Source: JAHOYW01 sp964515915 (lineage in GTDB: Bacteria > Verrucomicrobiota > Lentisphaeria > Victivallales > Victivallaceae). Taken from it: DNA of 6,090 nucleotides. The notes under the pieces were generated by a model. The model searched no databases, was not told the DNA's origin, and saw nothing but the letters and a program-made list of their open reading frames with translations. Below are positions 1-5,953 of the stretch, piece after piece. The stretch lies in NCBI GenBank assembly GCA_964515915.1, contig CAZEXM010000141.1:1-6090 (forward strand), given 5' to 3'. A program made the translations under genes and the position numbers. Each line of letters begins with the position of its first letter. Positions within the stretch are counted from its first letter, which is position 1.

Positions 1-55
1 GTCTCAAGATATGCTGTGTTTGTTGGTTTTAGTGTTTTCGTAGACGCAATATCCC
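1..55 (+). repeat. left terminal inverted repeat (55 bp)
   Basis: It begins GTCTCAAGATATGCTGTG and ends CGTAGACGCAATATCCC. Its reverse complement matches 774-828 at 51 of 55 positions. The mismatches fall at 26, 29, 31 and 34, leaving perfect outer (1-25) and inner (35-55) blocks. Conservation of both ends around a variable middle would suit recognition of two separate protein contacts, which is inference. Confidence 0.85.
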
Positions 56-151
56 TCGTCCCGATGTCATTGCATTGAAAAAAGTTAATTTTAATGAAAA
101 TATTTTCTGTAACTCCTTTATTTTAACTTAGTTAAATGTGTCTCAATGATG

Positions 152-167
152 ATTGCAAATTTGCAAT
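152..167. repeat. perfect 16-bp palindrome at the head of the CAAT array
   Basis: ATTGCAAATTTGCAAT reads identically on both strands. It fuses an inverted and a direct TTGCAAT unit of the adjacent array, so it could be a symmetric binding site. Confidence 0.7.
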
Positions 168-180
168 GGGTTTTCAATCA

Positions 181-231
181 TTTGCAATGGATATTCAATC
201 ATTTGCAATGAAATACGCAATGGAAATTTTC
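181..231 (+). repeat. 51-bp direct repeat, copy 1
   Basis: Positions 181-231 match 283-333 with an offset of 102 bases and four differences (184, 193, 195, 204). The last 27 bases (205-231) are identical in the two copies. The array therefore grew at least once by duplication of a multi-unit block and not only unit by unit. Confidence 0.8.
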
Positions 232-237
232 CATTGC
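217..237. repeat. 10-bp perfect inverted repeat with a 1-base centre
   Basis: The arms GCAATGGAAA (217-226) and TTTCCATTGC (228-237) are exact reverse complements around T227. It lies where the first run of the CAAT array ends. The second 51-bp copy lacks the right arm, so the palindrome is specific to copy 1. Confidence 0.75.
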
Positions 238-282
238 AAAACAGTATATTTACGCTCAAAAACAGGCTTTTGCTTATTGAAA

Positions 283-333
283 TTTTCAATGGATTTGCAA
301 TCATTTTCAATGAAATACGCAATGGAAATTTTC
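283..333 (+). repeat. 51-bp direct repeat, copy 2
   Basis: This is the second copy of 181-231. After it the sequence continues as TTTCAATCAGG instead of the inverted arm that follows copy 1. Confidence 0.8.
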
Positions 334-544
334 AATCAGGTTTTCAATGACTTTTAAGGTCAAAAAGGTTCTCAATGGGATTGCGTTTTTTATTTCCATT
401 GAATCAAGTAAAACATCCATCCAAAGACCCCAAAACTGTATATGCCGCCTGTCAGAAAGAATGGGAAAACTCCATATTTTTGCTATCAGGACAGGGTTGG
501 AGTGTTCGCATACGTAATGTATTTATTGCAGTTGAAATATTAAT

Positions 545-756
545 AAACGAACGGTAAAAAGCGTTAAAAAGTGATTTTTTGAGGTGAAAACGAACGCTAA
601 ACGAACGCTGATGCAAATTTTAAACGAACGGTAAATTTATCCAAACGAACGCAAACGAACGGTGCATGAATCCGAACGCTAAACGAACGGCCGTAACTGT
701 CTTGAAATAAACATGTTGTAAGCTGCCGTCTTGTCAAAATCATCCGTTCGCGAACG
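545..756 (+). repeat. AAACGAACG(G/C) iteron-like array with terminal palindrome
   Basis: CGAACG, nearly always as AAACGAACGG or AAACGAACGC, starts at 548, 591, 602, 625, 646, 656, 673 and 684. The steps are 43, 11, 23, 21, 10, 17 and 11 bases, mostly close to one or two helical turns. The 17-mer CGAACGCTAAACGAACG occurs at 591-607 and again at 673-689. At 745-756 the motif appears head to head as the perfect palindrome CGTTCGCGAACG. All other copies face the same way. Iterons of replication origins and multi-site operators look like this, but no replication gene or DnaA box is recognised nearby. The motif is unrelated to that of the first array. Confidence 0.75.
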
Positions 757-773
757 CAAGAACCCCGGAATGG

Positions 774-828
774 GGGATATTGCGTCTACGAAAATACGAT
801 AATCAACAAACACAGCATATCTTGAGAC
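774..828 (-). repeat. right terminal inverted repeat (55 bp)
   Basis: This is the inverted partner of 1-55. It starts GGGATATTGCGTCTACG and ends CACAGCATATCTTGAGAC, with four mismatches to the left copy, all in the central part. The sequence just outside (TATATTTGCT) cannot be compared with the left flank, which is not in the window. Confidence 0.85.
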
Positions 829-971
829 TATATTTGCTCACAAAATAAATGATAAATCAAGAACCATTTTTCTGCATTTTAACTTCCATGATATTTCAAA
901 AAACTGATAATTTATTCAATACTCAAGACGATCCAAGATTAAAAATACCAGCATATTTTCAAAGGATAAAA

Positions 972-1262
972 TTATATTGTTGGCTTTTCTGTATGGTTAC
1001 GGTTCTTTTTCTTTTCGGGCACACGTGATTCAATGCTGGTGATATTATCCGGGCGCGATTTTTTGAAGCGCTTGTAATAACGTTCTTCAATGAAGGCCGC
1101 CAATGGTAACTTCCATGGTTGCTGTTTGCAATTTGCCAGTTTATCCAGACTTTTGGGCTTCATTCCCAATTCCCGCGCCATCTGGATTTGCGCATGAGGC
1201 AGATGATGCTTTTTTCGTGCTTCCACCCACGGCAGAAGCTTTTGAGGTATTTTAGCCGCCAT
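972..1262 (-). CDS. small conserved protein of unknown function, possible helix-turn-helix
   Basis: This encodes 96 residues. The ATG is preceded by GGAG about 10 bases upstream on the minus strand, which supports the start. The N-terminal two thirds has a distinctive pattern: LLPWVEARKKHHL (9-21), QIQMARELGMKPKSLDKLAN (25-44), QQPWKLPLAAFIEERYYKRF (47-66). From memory this resembles a family of uncharacterised bacterial proteins of about 75 residues (LPWIEARK, MARELGMNPKKLGKL, EPWKLPLPEFIE); no search was possible. Residues 25-44 have the AREL-GM spacing of a helix-turn-helix, so a DNA-binding role is a guess. The tail 67-96 is basic and low in complexity and is probably variable. It is divergent from the SNF2 operon across a 264-base spacer. 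No signal peptide or membrane segment is visible. Confidence 0.75.
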   Translation of the reverse strand: MAAKIPQKLLPWVEARKKHHLPHAQIQMARELGMKPKSLDKLANCKQQPWKLPLAAFIEERYYKRFKKSRPDNITSIESRVPEKKKNRNHTEKPTI

Positions 1263-1324
1263 ATTGTTTTTACTCCATATTTTCGCAAATCATGGATGAT
1301 AATTAAATTTTCATGATATGCCTT

Positions 1325-1351
1325 TTGCCAAAGTTGATTAACATTTATAAT
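1325..1351 (+). promoter_or_regulatory. putative sigma-70-type promoter for the SNF2 operon
   Basis: TTGCCA (1325-1330) resembles a -35 box and TATAAT (1346-1351) is a consensus -10 box; a second TATAAT overlaps at 1351-1356. The spacing is 15 bases for the first -10 and 20 for the second, so neither fits perfectly. Transcription would start near 1358-1365, giving a leader of about 165 bases before the ATG at 1527. The region is AT-rich, so the match may be chance. Confidence 0.4.
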
Positions 1352-1387
1352 ATAATCAAGTAAAAAGCATATTACAAATTTATGTTT

Positions 1388-1424
1388 CGCTCTTGACTTT
1401 TCGAAAAAGAGAGCGATTTTTCTT
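1388..1424 (+). terminator. terminator-like hairpin in the SNF2 operon leader (possible attenuator)
   Basis: CGCTCT (1388-1393) pairs with AGAGCG (1410-1415), and the inner TTTT/AAAA around 1398-1407 can extend the stem. ATTTTTCTT follows directly (1416-1424), which gives the stem plus T-run of an intrinsic terminator on the plus strand. No gene upstream on this strand needs ending, and the hairpin lies between the putative promoter and the ATPase gene. It could therefore limit operon expression or end a short leader RNA of roughly 60 bases. Confidence 0.4.
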
Positions 1425-1500
1425 AAACGCAAAATCCTGTAATGGGTCAACGACCGCGAAACAAAATAGAGAATAAAATGATAAAAAAAGACGATTACTT

Positions 1501-1530
1501 GGAGGAACTTTTTTGCCCAAGCTCTTATGA
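1501..1530 (+). promoter_or_regulatory. distant Shine-Dalgarno with possible TTG mini-ORF overlapping the ATPase start
   Basis: A strong GGAGG (1501-1505) lies 21 bases before the ATG at 1527, too far for normal initiation. At the ideal distance of 7 bases it precedes a TTG (1513) that opens a five-codon frame, TTG CCC AAG CTC TTA TGA. Its stop overlaps the ATPase start as ATGA. A second short frame starting at ATG 1478 (19 codons) also runs past the start and ends at 1537. Either could feed the ATPase by reinitiation. This layout is seen in the sequence; coupling is inferred. Confidence 0.35.
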
Positions 1531-4247
1531 ATATTGAATTAATATTAAGTCCGGCTGGACATTTGCGTATTGAGTCGGCTAACACACAAAATACTAACGA
1601 AATCTGGAACGCACCGAAAAATACGGCAGACAAGCTGATGAAAAGTTTTTCTCTGGGCAATGGTCCCGGCTTGTTTACGCTGGTCCGCGAAGAATTGCCA
1701 TCTGGAATTCCCGCATCATTCCGTTATTTTCGTAATCAGGCGCGGGAATTTGTAACCCGCCTCTGTCATGCGCAGGAACCTGAAAACCGCGATTTGACTG
1801 CGTTGTTCGACAGTATTCGACCGGATGTTTCAGTTTTTGGTTTTGAGGTATTGGAGGCACCGCCTTTGCGTGGTGCGGAATATATCAATGCCGACTGGCT
1901 TATGGAACTTAGAACCGCACTGGAATGCTTTGTTCAAAATGAATACAATAATTATTCAGGCGTATTTAGCGAATGGGTAAGGAAACTGAATCCAGCTTGG
2001 AAAAATGTTGGTAAAGTCAGTTTTCATCTGGCTGAAAATAAACAGGACAAGACCGGTACTTATCCATTTGCTTTCATCGCCACCTTCATTCACCGGCTGT
2101 CTGAAAACAACAGCCCCAAGCACTTGCCGCTGGGCGCGGCGGTCAAAGCCTATGCTAATGACCGTAACGCTTTGCTGACTTTGTTAAAACCAGTACAAGG
2201 AGCCAGTGAACGAAGTAAATTGATTGCGCAGTTGCAGGAAAGTCGCGGAATTTTTCGTCCACAGGTCTGGACCGCGCGTCAGGCATACGATTTCCTGCAC
2301 GATATTCCGGCAATTGAGGAAAGCGGCGTTATTGTCCGCATTGCCAATATTTGGAAAAATACGTCGCCGTCGAAAGTAAAAGTATCAGTTAACATTGATT
2401 TGAAAAAAGGACAGAAAATCGGCATTAACGCTTTGTTGGATTTTTCGTTCAAGACCACTCTTAATGGAATGGAGCTTAGTCGCGATGAAATGGAACAAAT
2501 ACTTCATTCAGACGGTGGACTAGTACGTATCAAAGGCGAATGGGTCGAGGCGGAGCCGGATAAAATCCGGGATTTGCTACGGCAGTGGGATGAAGCCGGT
2601 CAAGCTGCCGAAGCCGGTTTTTCTTTTGTACAAGGTCTGCGAATGTTGGCTGGAGCCAATTTGAAAGACTTCAGCGATATGCCGGAAGTCGACCAAGAGT
2701 TTTGTTCTGTCAATGCTTCCGGAGAATTGAAAAAGCTATTGGCTGAACTAGACAGCCCATCGAGCATCGTTCTACCTGAACTTCCGCCCAAATTGCAGAA
2801 AACTTTGCGCCCATATCAATTCGATGGTGTGCGCTGGCTCTGGCGCATGACCGAGTTTGGCTTGGGCTGCTGCCTAGCAGATGATATGGGATTGGGGAAA
2901 ACCTTGCAGGTACTTACTCTCCTTGTACTTTTGAAACAACGCGGCGATACCGCCGAAACTCCGGCGGTATTAGTGGTCCCGGCTTCATTATTACAGAACT
3001 GGCAGAAAGAAGCAGAAAAATTCACCCCGGAACTGCGGTTCGGTATCTTGCATCCGATGGCTTTAGACAATGACGAGATTAAAAAACTGAACTCTAGCCC
3101 TGAAGCGTTTTTGCAACAGTTTGACGCTGTAGTTACGACTTATGGCATGCTGTCGCGCCTGAAAGTGTTGCATCAAATCAACTGGACCGCAGTTATCGTA
3201 GATGAAGCTCAGGCTATTAAAAACCCGCACTCTAAACAGAGTAAAGCAGTTCGCTCACTGCGTAGCGCGCGCCGTCTGGCGCTTACCGGTACGCCGGTGG
3301 AAAACCGTATTAGCGATCTTTGGAGCATATTCAATTTCATCAGTCCCGGATTGCTCGGAAATTTAACTGCTTTCAAGGAGTTTATCAAAAAGCTGAATAC
3401 CGACGATGACAATGTCAATTATGCGCCATTGCGACAGTTGACCAAACCATATATCATGCGTCGACTGAAAACCGATAAAAGCATTATTTCCGATCTGCCG
3501 GATAAAACTGAGATGAAAGTATATTGTCAACTGGCCAAACCTCAGGCTGTAATCTACCAGCAGGCGGTTCGTGAAATGGCAAGAGAACTTAAAGAATCCG
3601 ACGATATTCAGCGACGAGGACTGGTTTTCAAATACCTGATGATGTTCAAGCAGATATGCAACCATCCGGCGCAGTTTTCCGGCAACGGTGAATACGATCC
3701 GGAATCCGGCGGAAAATTTCTCCGCCTGACGGACATCGCCGAAGAAATTGACTCGCGGCAGGAAAAAATGCTGGTCTTTACTCAATTCCGGGAAATGACT
3801 GAACCTTTGCATGAACATTTGTCCCGTTGCTTTAAACGTCCAGGATTGATATTGCACGGTGGTACTTCTATCAAAAAACGTCAACATCTGGTGGAACAGT
3901 TTCAAAGCGAATCCGGTCCGCCATTCTTTGTGCTGTCATTGAAAGCTGCCGGAACCGGACTTAATCTGACTGCCGCCAACCATGTAGTGCATTTCGACCG
4001 CTGGTGGAATCCGGCAGTTGAAAACCAGGCTACTGACCGCGCCTTTCGTATCGGTCAGCACCGAAACGTGCTGGCACACAAATTCATCTGCAAAGGCACC
4101 ATCGAAGAAAAAATAGATGCCTTGATTGACGAGAAAAAAGACTTGGCTGATTCGTTGCTCGGTCATGGAGCGGAAAAATTGTTAACGGATATGAATAACG
4201 ATGAGTTGTTGAAATTTGTTGAACTCGATGTAAGGTCTATCATATAA
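1527..4247 (+). CDS. SNF2-family DNA-dependent ATPase (bacterial, DUF3670-type N-terminus)
   Basis: This encodes a 906-residue SWI2/SNF2 superfamily 2 motor, expected to hydrolyse ATP to translocate on double-stranded DNA and remodel bound protein. The core is complete: Walker A DDMGLGKT (452-459), DEAQ box (559-562), LTGTP motif III (586-590), VFTQF (750-754), SLKAAGTGLNL (804-814), DRWWNP (824-829), and motif VI QATDRAFRIGQ (834-844) with the arginine finger. Residues about 248-370 (WTARQAYDFLHDIP to the GLVRIKGEWVEAEPD segment) match the SNF2-associated domain known as DUF3670 from memory. Residues 1-245 are the less conserved family N-terminus. No SET, chromo or bromo domain is present. 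ATG 1527 is the first in-frame start after a stop at 1482, and LILSPAGHL fits the family N-terminus, but the ribosome site is oddly distant. It is the first gene of the operon with the SWIM gene. Chromosomal remodelling, repair or defence are all possible. Confidence 0.95.
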   Translation: MNIELILSPAGHLRIESANTQNTNEIWNAPKNTADKLMKSFSLGNGPGLFTLVREELPSGIPASFRYFRNQAREFVTRLCHAQEPENRDLTALFDSIRPDVSVFGFEVLEAPPLRGAEYINADWLMELRTALECFVQNEYNNYSGVFSEWVRKLNPAWKNVGKVSFHLAENKQDKTGTYPFAFIATFIHRLSENNSPKHLPLGAAVKAYANDRNALLTLLKPVQGASERSKLIAQLQESRGIFRPQVWTARQAYDFLHDIPAIEESGVIVRIANIWKNTSPSKVKVSVNIDLKKGQKIGINALLDFSFKTTLNGMELSRDEMEQILHSDGGLVRIKGEWVEAEPDKIRDLLRQWDEAGQAAEAGFSFVQGLRMLAGANLKDFSDMPEVDQEFCSVNASGELKKLLAELDSPSSIVLPELPPKLQKTLRPYQFDGVRWLWRMTEFGLGCCLADDMGLGKTLQVLTLLVLLKQRGDTAETPAVLVVPASLLQNWQKEAEKFTPELRFGILHPMALDNDEIKKLNSSPEAFLQQFDAVVTTYGMLSRLKVLHQINWTAVIVDEAQAIKNPHSKQSKAVRSLRSARRLALTGTPVENRISDLWSIFNFISPGLLGNLTAFKEFIKKLNTDDDNVNYAPLRQLTKPYIMRRLKTDKSIISDLPDKTEMKVYCQLAKPQAVIYQQAVREMARELKESDDIQRRGLVFKYLMMFKQICNHPAQFSGNGEYDPESGGKFLRLTDIAEEIDSRQEKMLVFTQFREMTEPLHEHLSRCFKRPGLILHGGTSIKKRQHLVEQFQSESGPPFFVLSLKAAGTGLNLTAANHVVHFDRWWNPAVENQATDRAFRIGQHRNVLAHKFICKGTIEEKIDALIDEKKDLADSLLGHGAEKLLTDMNNDELLKFVELDVRSII

Positions 4248-4255
4248 TTTTTTAT

Positions 4256-4262
4256 AAAGGAG
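4256..4262 (+). promoter_or_regulatory. ribosome binding site of the SWIM gene
   Basis: AAAGGAG lies 6 bases before ATG 4269, inside the 21-base gap after the ATPase stop. It is near-ideal, in contrast to the ATPase start, and may give the SWIM protein the higher translation rate. Confidence 0.75.
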
Positions 4263-4268
4263 CAAAAA

Positions 4269-5216
4269 ATGTCCCGTTGGAACAGATATAGTGATTATGA
4301 TTATGGTTTCCCGCAATACGTTACGGTGGCGCAGCGAAAGTTGCAGGCACAGAAAAAAATCAAAGCATTGACCAAGAAAGGAGAAAATCTCTCTCCAATA
4401 GTCATTGAGGGACGCAAAATAGCTAAAACATTCTGGGGCAAAGCCTGGTGCGATAACATTGAATCTTATCGTGACTACGAAAGCCGCCTGCCGCGTGCCC
4501 GCAGCTATGTTCGCAGTGGCGCGGTGATTGACCTCAATATCACCAAAGGGAAAATCATTGCCAAGGTAATGGGCTCAGAACTTTATGAAATCGACATTAG
4601 CATTAAGGAATTATCTCAGAAAAAATGGAAGAAAATCAAACGAGAATGCGCTGGACAAATTGCTTCGCTGATTGATTTGATAAATGGGAAACTCAGCCCG
4701 GAAATCATCGAACTTCTTTGCCGTGAAAATGAAGGTATGTTTCCGACCCCCAAAGAAATTAAGATGATTTGCAACTGCCCCGACTGGGCAGATTTATGCA
4801 AGCATCTGGCGGCAGTTATGTATGGTATCGGAGCCAGGTTGGACAAAGAGCCGGAATTGTTTTTCTTGTTGCGCGGTGTAGACCAGAACGAATTATTTTC
4901 AACCGATATCACCGATGCCTTGGTCGATAGCGCTGCTCCGGCAGATATTGACGAAGATGCTCTGAGTGGTATTTTCGGTATCGAACTTGATTCGCTTGAT
5001 GATGATATCAATATTCCAAAACGTAAACGTGGCAGACCAAAAAAAACAACGCTTGCTACAAAAGCAAGTACGTCCAAAAAACGTAAACCCGGCAGACCAA
5101 AAAAAAGCAAAATAGTCGCACCAGTAAAAGCTGTTTCCACAACTAGGAAGAAAGCGGCTGCAAAACCTCGCAAAACTAAAGCTTCCACCAAAGCAAAGAC
5201 AAGGAAAAAGAAATGA
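4269..5216 (+). CDS. SWIM zinc-finger protein with lysine-rich AT-hook tail
   Basis: This encodes 315 residues. The N-terminal domain (about 45-115) carries the block typical of SNF2-linked SWIM proteins: KTFWGKAWCDNIE (53-65), RLPRARSYVRSGAVIDL (73-89) and the GSELYEIDISI segment. The SWIM motif C-x-C-x6-C-x-H is intact at C168, C170, C177 and H179 and should bind one zinc and contact DNA or protein. Residues 201-248 are acidic and probably a linker. The tail 251-315 is almost only K, R, A, T, S and P, with two AT-hook cores, KRKRGRPKK (251-259) and KRKPGRPKK (271-279), which would hold AT-rich minor groove. The tail looks like an H1-like extension added to a normal SWIM protein. It is translated from its own strong ribosome site 21 bases after the ATPase gene, and its stop overlaps the next start. 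SNF2-SWIM adjacency is an established association, so this is likely the ATPase's DNA-targeting partner. Confidence 0.92.
   Translation: MSRWNRYSDYDYGFPQYVTVAQRKLQAQKKIKALTKKGENLSPIVIEGRKIAKTFWGKAWCDNIESYRDYESRLPRARSYVRSGAVIDLNITKGKIIAKVMGSELYEIDISIKELSQKKWKKIKRECAGQIASLIDLINGKLSPEIIELLCRENEGMFPTPKEIKMICNCPDWADLCKHLAAVMYGIGARLDKEPELFFLLRGVDQNELFSTDITDALVDSAAPADIDEDALSGIFGIELDSLDDDINIPKRKRGRPKKTTLATKASTSKKRKPGRPKKSKIVAPVKAVSTTRKKAAAKPRKTKASTKAKTRKKK
5019..5108 (+). repeat. duplicated AT-hook coding module (two 30-bp copies, 60-base period)
   Basis: Bases 5019-5048 and 5079-5108 match at 26 of 30 positions. Both encode KRK-x-GRPKK, differing by CGT/CCC in the fourth codon and ACA/AGC in the last. 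The shared GGCAGACCAAAAAAAA shows that the second hook arose by copying DNA and not by convergence. Confidence 0.8.
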
Positions 5217-5779
5217 CCGATGATATGTTTGATAAAGAAAAAATGCTGCCATCGCTGCGGGAGTTGTGCAAAAAAGAGTTAGGGGCAGGAAAAGAAATTC
5301 CGTCTCTGACAATGGCTTTTCAACTGGATGATAATGATAATTTGATTATTCCGCAGCGTGAAAATATTGATATTGTCTGCGAAAACAAAATTATCCATTG
5401 GCGGGCTGATTCTATCCGTGCCTTGTTCCGGGGAAACAGAACGCCTCCCGACCTTGAACATTACCCCGAAGAATATGTTACTTTTTTCGCAACCGTTGAA
5501 CAACCTATTATAGATTTCAGCAGTCAGTCAGGACTATCTTTAAGTGATGCTGACTTTAAGGAAATATTTTCCGCCATGCGCCGCCGTCCAGACGGGCGCC
5601 GCATAAATCAGATGCATGACTTAGTCTGGCAGGCGACGGCATTGGCCCTGGCCTTATATCCGAGCTGTGAGGCTGAATTCAATGCGATTTTCACGCGCCT
5701 CGAAAAGTCAGCCCGCACTTTCAACACGGGACAAGGCAGTAAAAACTACCTTGCTTATCTGCACAATGCATTAGCGTAA
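5213..5779 (+). CDS. conserved hypothetical protein, third gene of the SNF2-SWIM operon
   Basis: This encodes 188 residues of no known function. The ATG overlaps the SWIM stop (ATGA, 5213-5216), with AAGGA at 5201-5205 giving a proper 7-base spacing, so it is translationally coupled. M5 is a possible alternative start. Residues 1-30 are charged and helical, and 31-62 look like beta strands (LTMAFQLDD, LIIPQ, IIHWRA). Residues 110-186 form the best-defined part: LSDADFKEIFSAMRRRPDGRR, HDLVWQATALALALYP, EAEFNAIFTRLEKSARTF and GSKNYLAYL, probably a helical domain. From memory similar C-termini occur in small proteins beside SNF2-SWIM pairs, but this was not searched. No zinc, nuclease or ATPase motif, signal peptide or membrane segment is visible. 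Its place in the operon suggests a third subunit or accessory factor for the ATPase. Confidence 0.85.
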   Translation: MTDDMFDKEKMLPSLRELCKKELGAGKEIPSLTMAFQLDDNDNLIIPQRENIDIVCENKIIHWRADSIRALFRGNRTPPDLEHYPEEYVTFFATVEQPIIDFSSQSGLSLSDADFKEIFSAMRRRPDGRRINQMHDLVWQATALALALYPSCEAEFNAIFTRLEKSARTFNTGQGSKNYLAYLHNALA

Positions 5780-5846
5780 AACAGCCATTGAGAACGGTTC
5801 ATAAACTTTTTCCTATAGTTTTATCCTGAGAATGCTTTGCTAATGC
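5768..5846 (+). repeat. 8-bp inverted repeat across the operon end
   Basis: GCATTAGC (5768-5775) just before the last stop codon pairs exactly with GCTAATGC (5839-5846). The 63-base gap and missing T-run argue against an intrinsic terminator. No other terminator was found after the operon. Confidence 0.3.
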
Positions 5847-5953
5847 CGGTATCGTTCTTTTAAACCCATTTTGGGAGGGCAAGCTAAATCCCTTACGCAT
5901 TCAGCAGAACGCTGTGAACGGCATTTCGCAATGCCAGATGCCCTATATGACAC

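Larger units (their letters stand above)
144..378 (+). repeat. CAAT(GG/GA/CA) array with near-helical spacing
   Basis: The hexamers CAATGG, CAATGA and CAATCA, usually preceded by TTTG, TTTT or ACG, start at 144, 164, 175, 185, 196, 206, 218, 287, 298, 308, 320, 333, 345 and 373. Most steps are 10-13 bases (11, 10, 11, 10, 12 in the first run; 11, 10, 12, 13, 12 in the second). Inverted copies CCATTG lie at 231 and 396. Spacing close to one helical turn puts successive copies on roughly the same face of the DNA, as in iteron or multi-operator sites. The frame from 136 to 357 stays open through the array, but its product is merely the translated repeat (QSFAMKYAMEIF twice) and it has no Shine-Dalgarno site. 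Confidence 0.75.
1..828. mobile_element. TIR-bounded non-coding element, MITE-like or invertible segment
   Basis: The block is bounded by 55-bp inverted repeats at 1-55 and 774-828 and holds no convincing gene. Its interior consists of two arrays of short repeated motifs, with a stretch of about 140 bases of non-repeated sequence between them. Long TIRs around a short non-coding interior are typical of non-autonomous transposable elements (MITEs). The same layout would also suit an invertible segment. A target-site duplication cannot be checked because the window begins at the first base of the left repeat, so the true left boundary may lie further out. The base pair following the right repeat is TA. 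The existence of the inverted pair is seen directly; mobility is inferred. Confidence 0.6.

Noticed and set aside
136..357. 73-residue open frame through the CAAT array, with QSFAMKYAMEIF-like peptide repeats
   Set aside because: The peptide repeat is just the DNA repeat translated. There is no ribosome site, and a second frame (153-350) is open over the same repeats. The 102-base period keeps any frame intact.
448..495. CCTGTC/GACAGG stem enclosing an ATGG/CCAT stem as a structured RNA
   Set aside because: The stems are short (6 and 4 bp) with large loops, and no promoter or terminator frames them. Chance pairing is likely.
375..557. 60-residue open frame between the two arrays
   Set aside because: It has no ribosome binding site, its composition is not protein-like, and it runs into the second array. 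No family is recognised.
144..690. CRISPR array
   Set aside because: The repeats are only 6-17 bases with spacing of 10-23 bases and no unique spacers of constant length. No cas gene is present.
1160..1660. 166-residue minus-strand open frame
   Set aside because: It overlaps both the 96-residue gene and the start of the ATPase gene in other frames, and its composition (many F, I, K, R) is typical of a shadow frame over AT-rich spacer.
3363..3905. 180-residue minus-strand open frame inside the ATPase gene
   Set aside because: It lies antisense to conserved helicase motifs with no start context. It is a shadow of the real gene, like the other minus-strand frames at 4616-5191 and 4899-5312.
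5803..5821. AAACT/AGTTT hairpin as the operon terminator
   Set aside because: It is a five-pair AT-rich stem with no following T-run, too weak to call.
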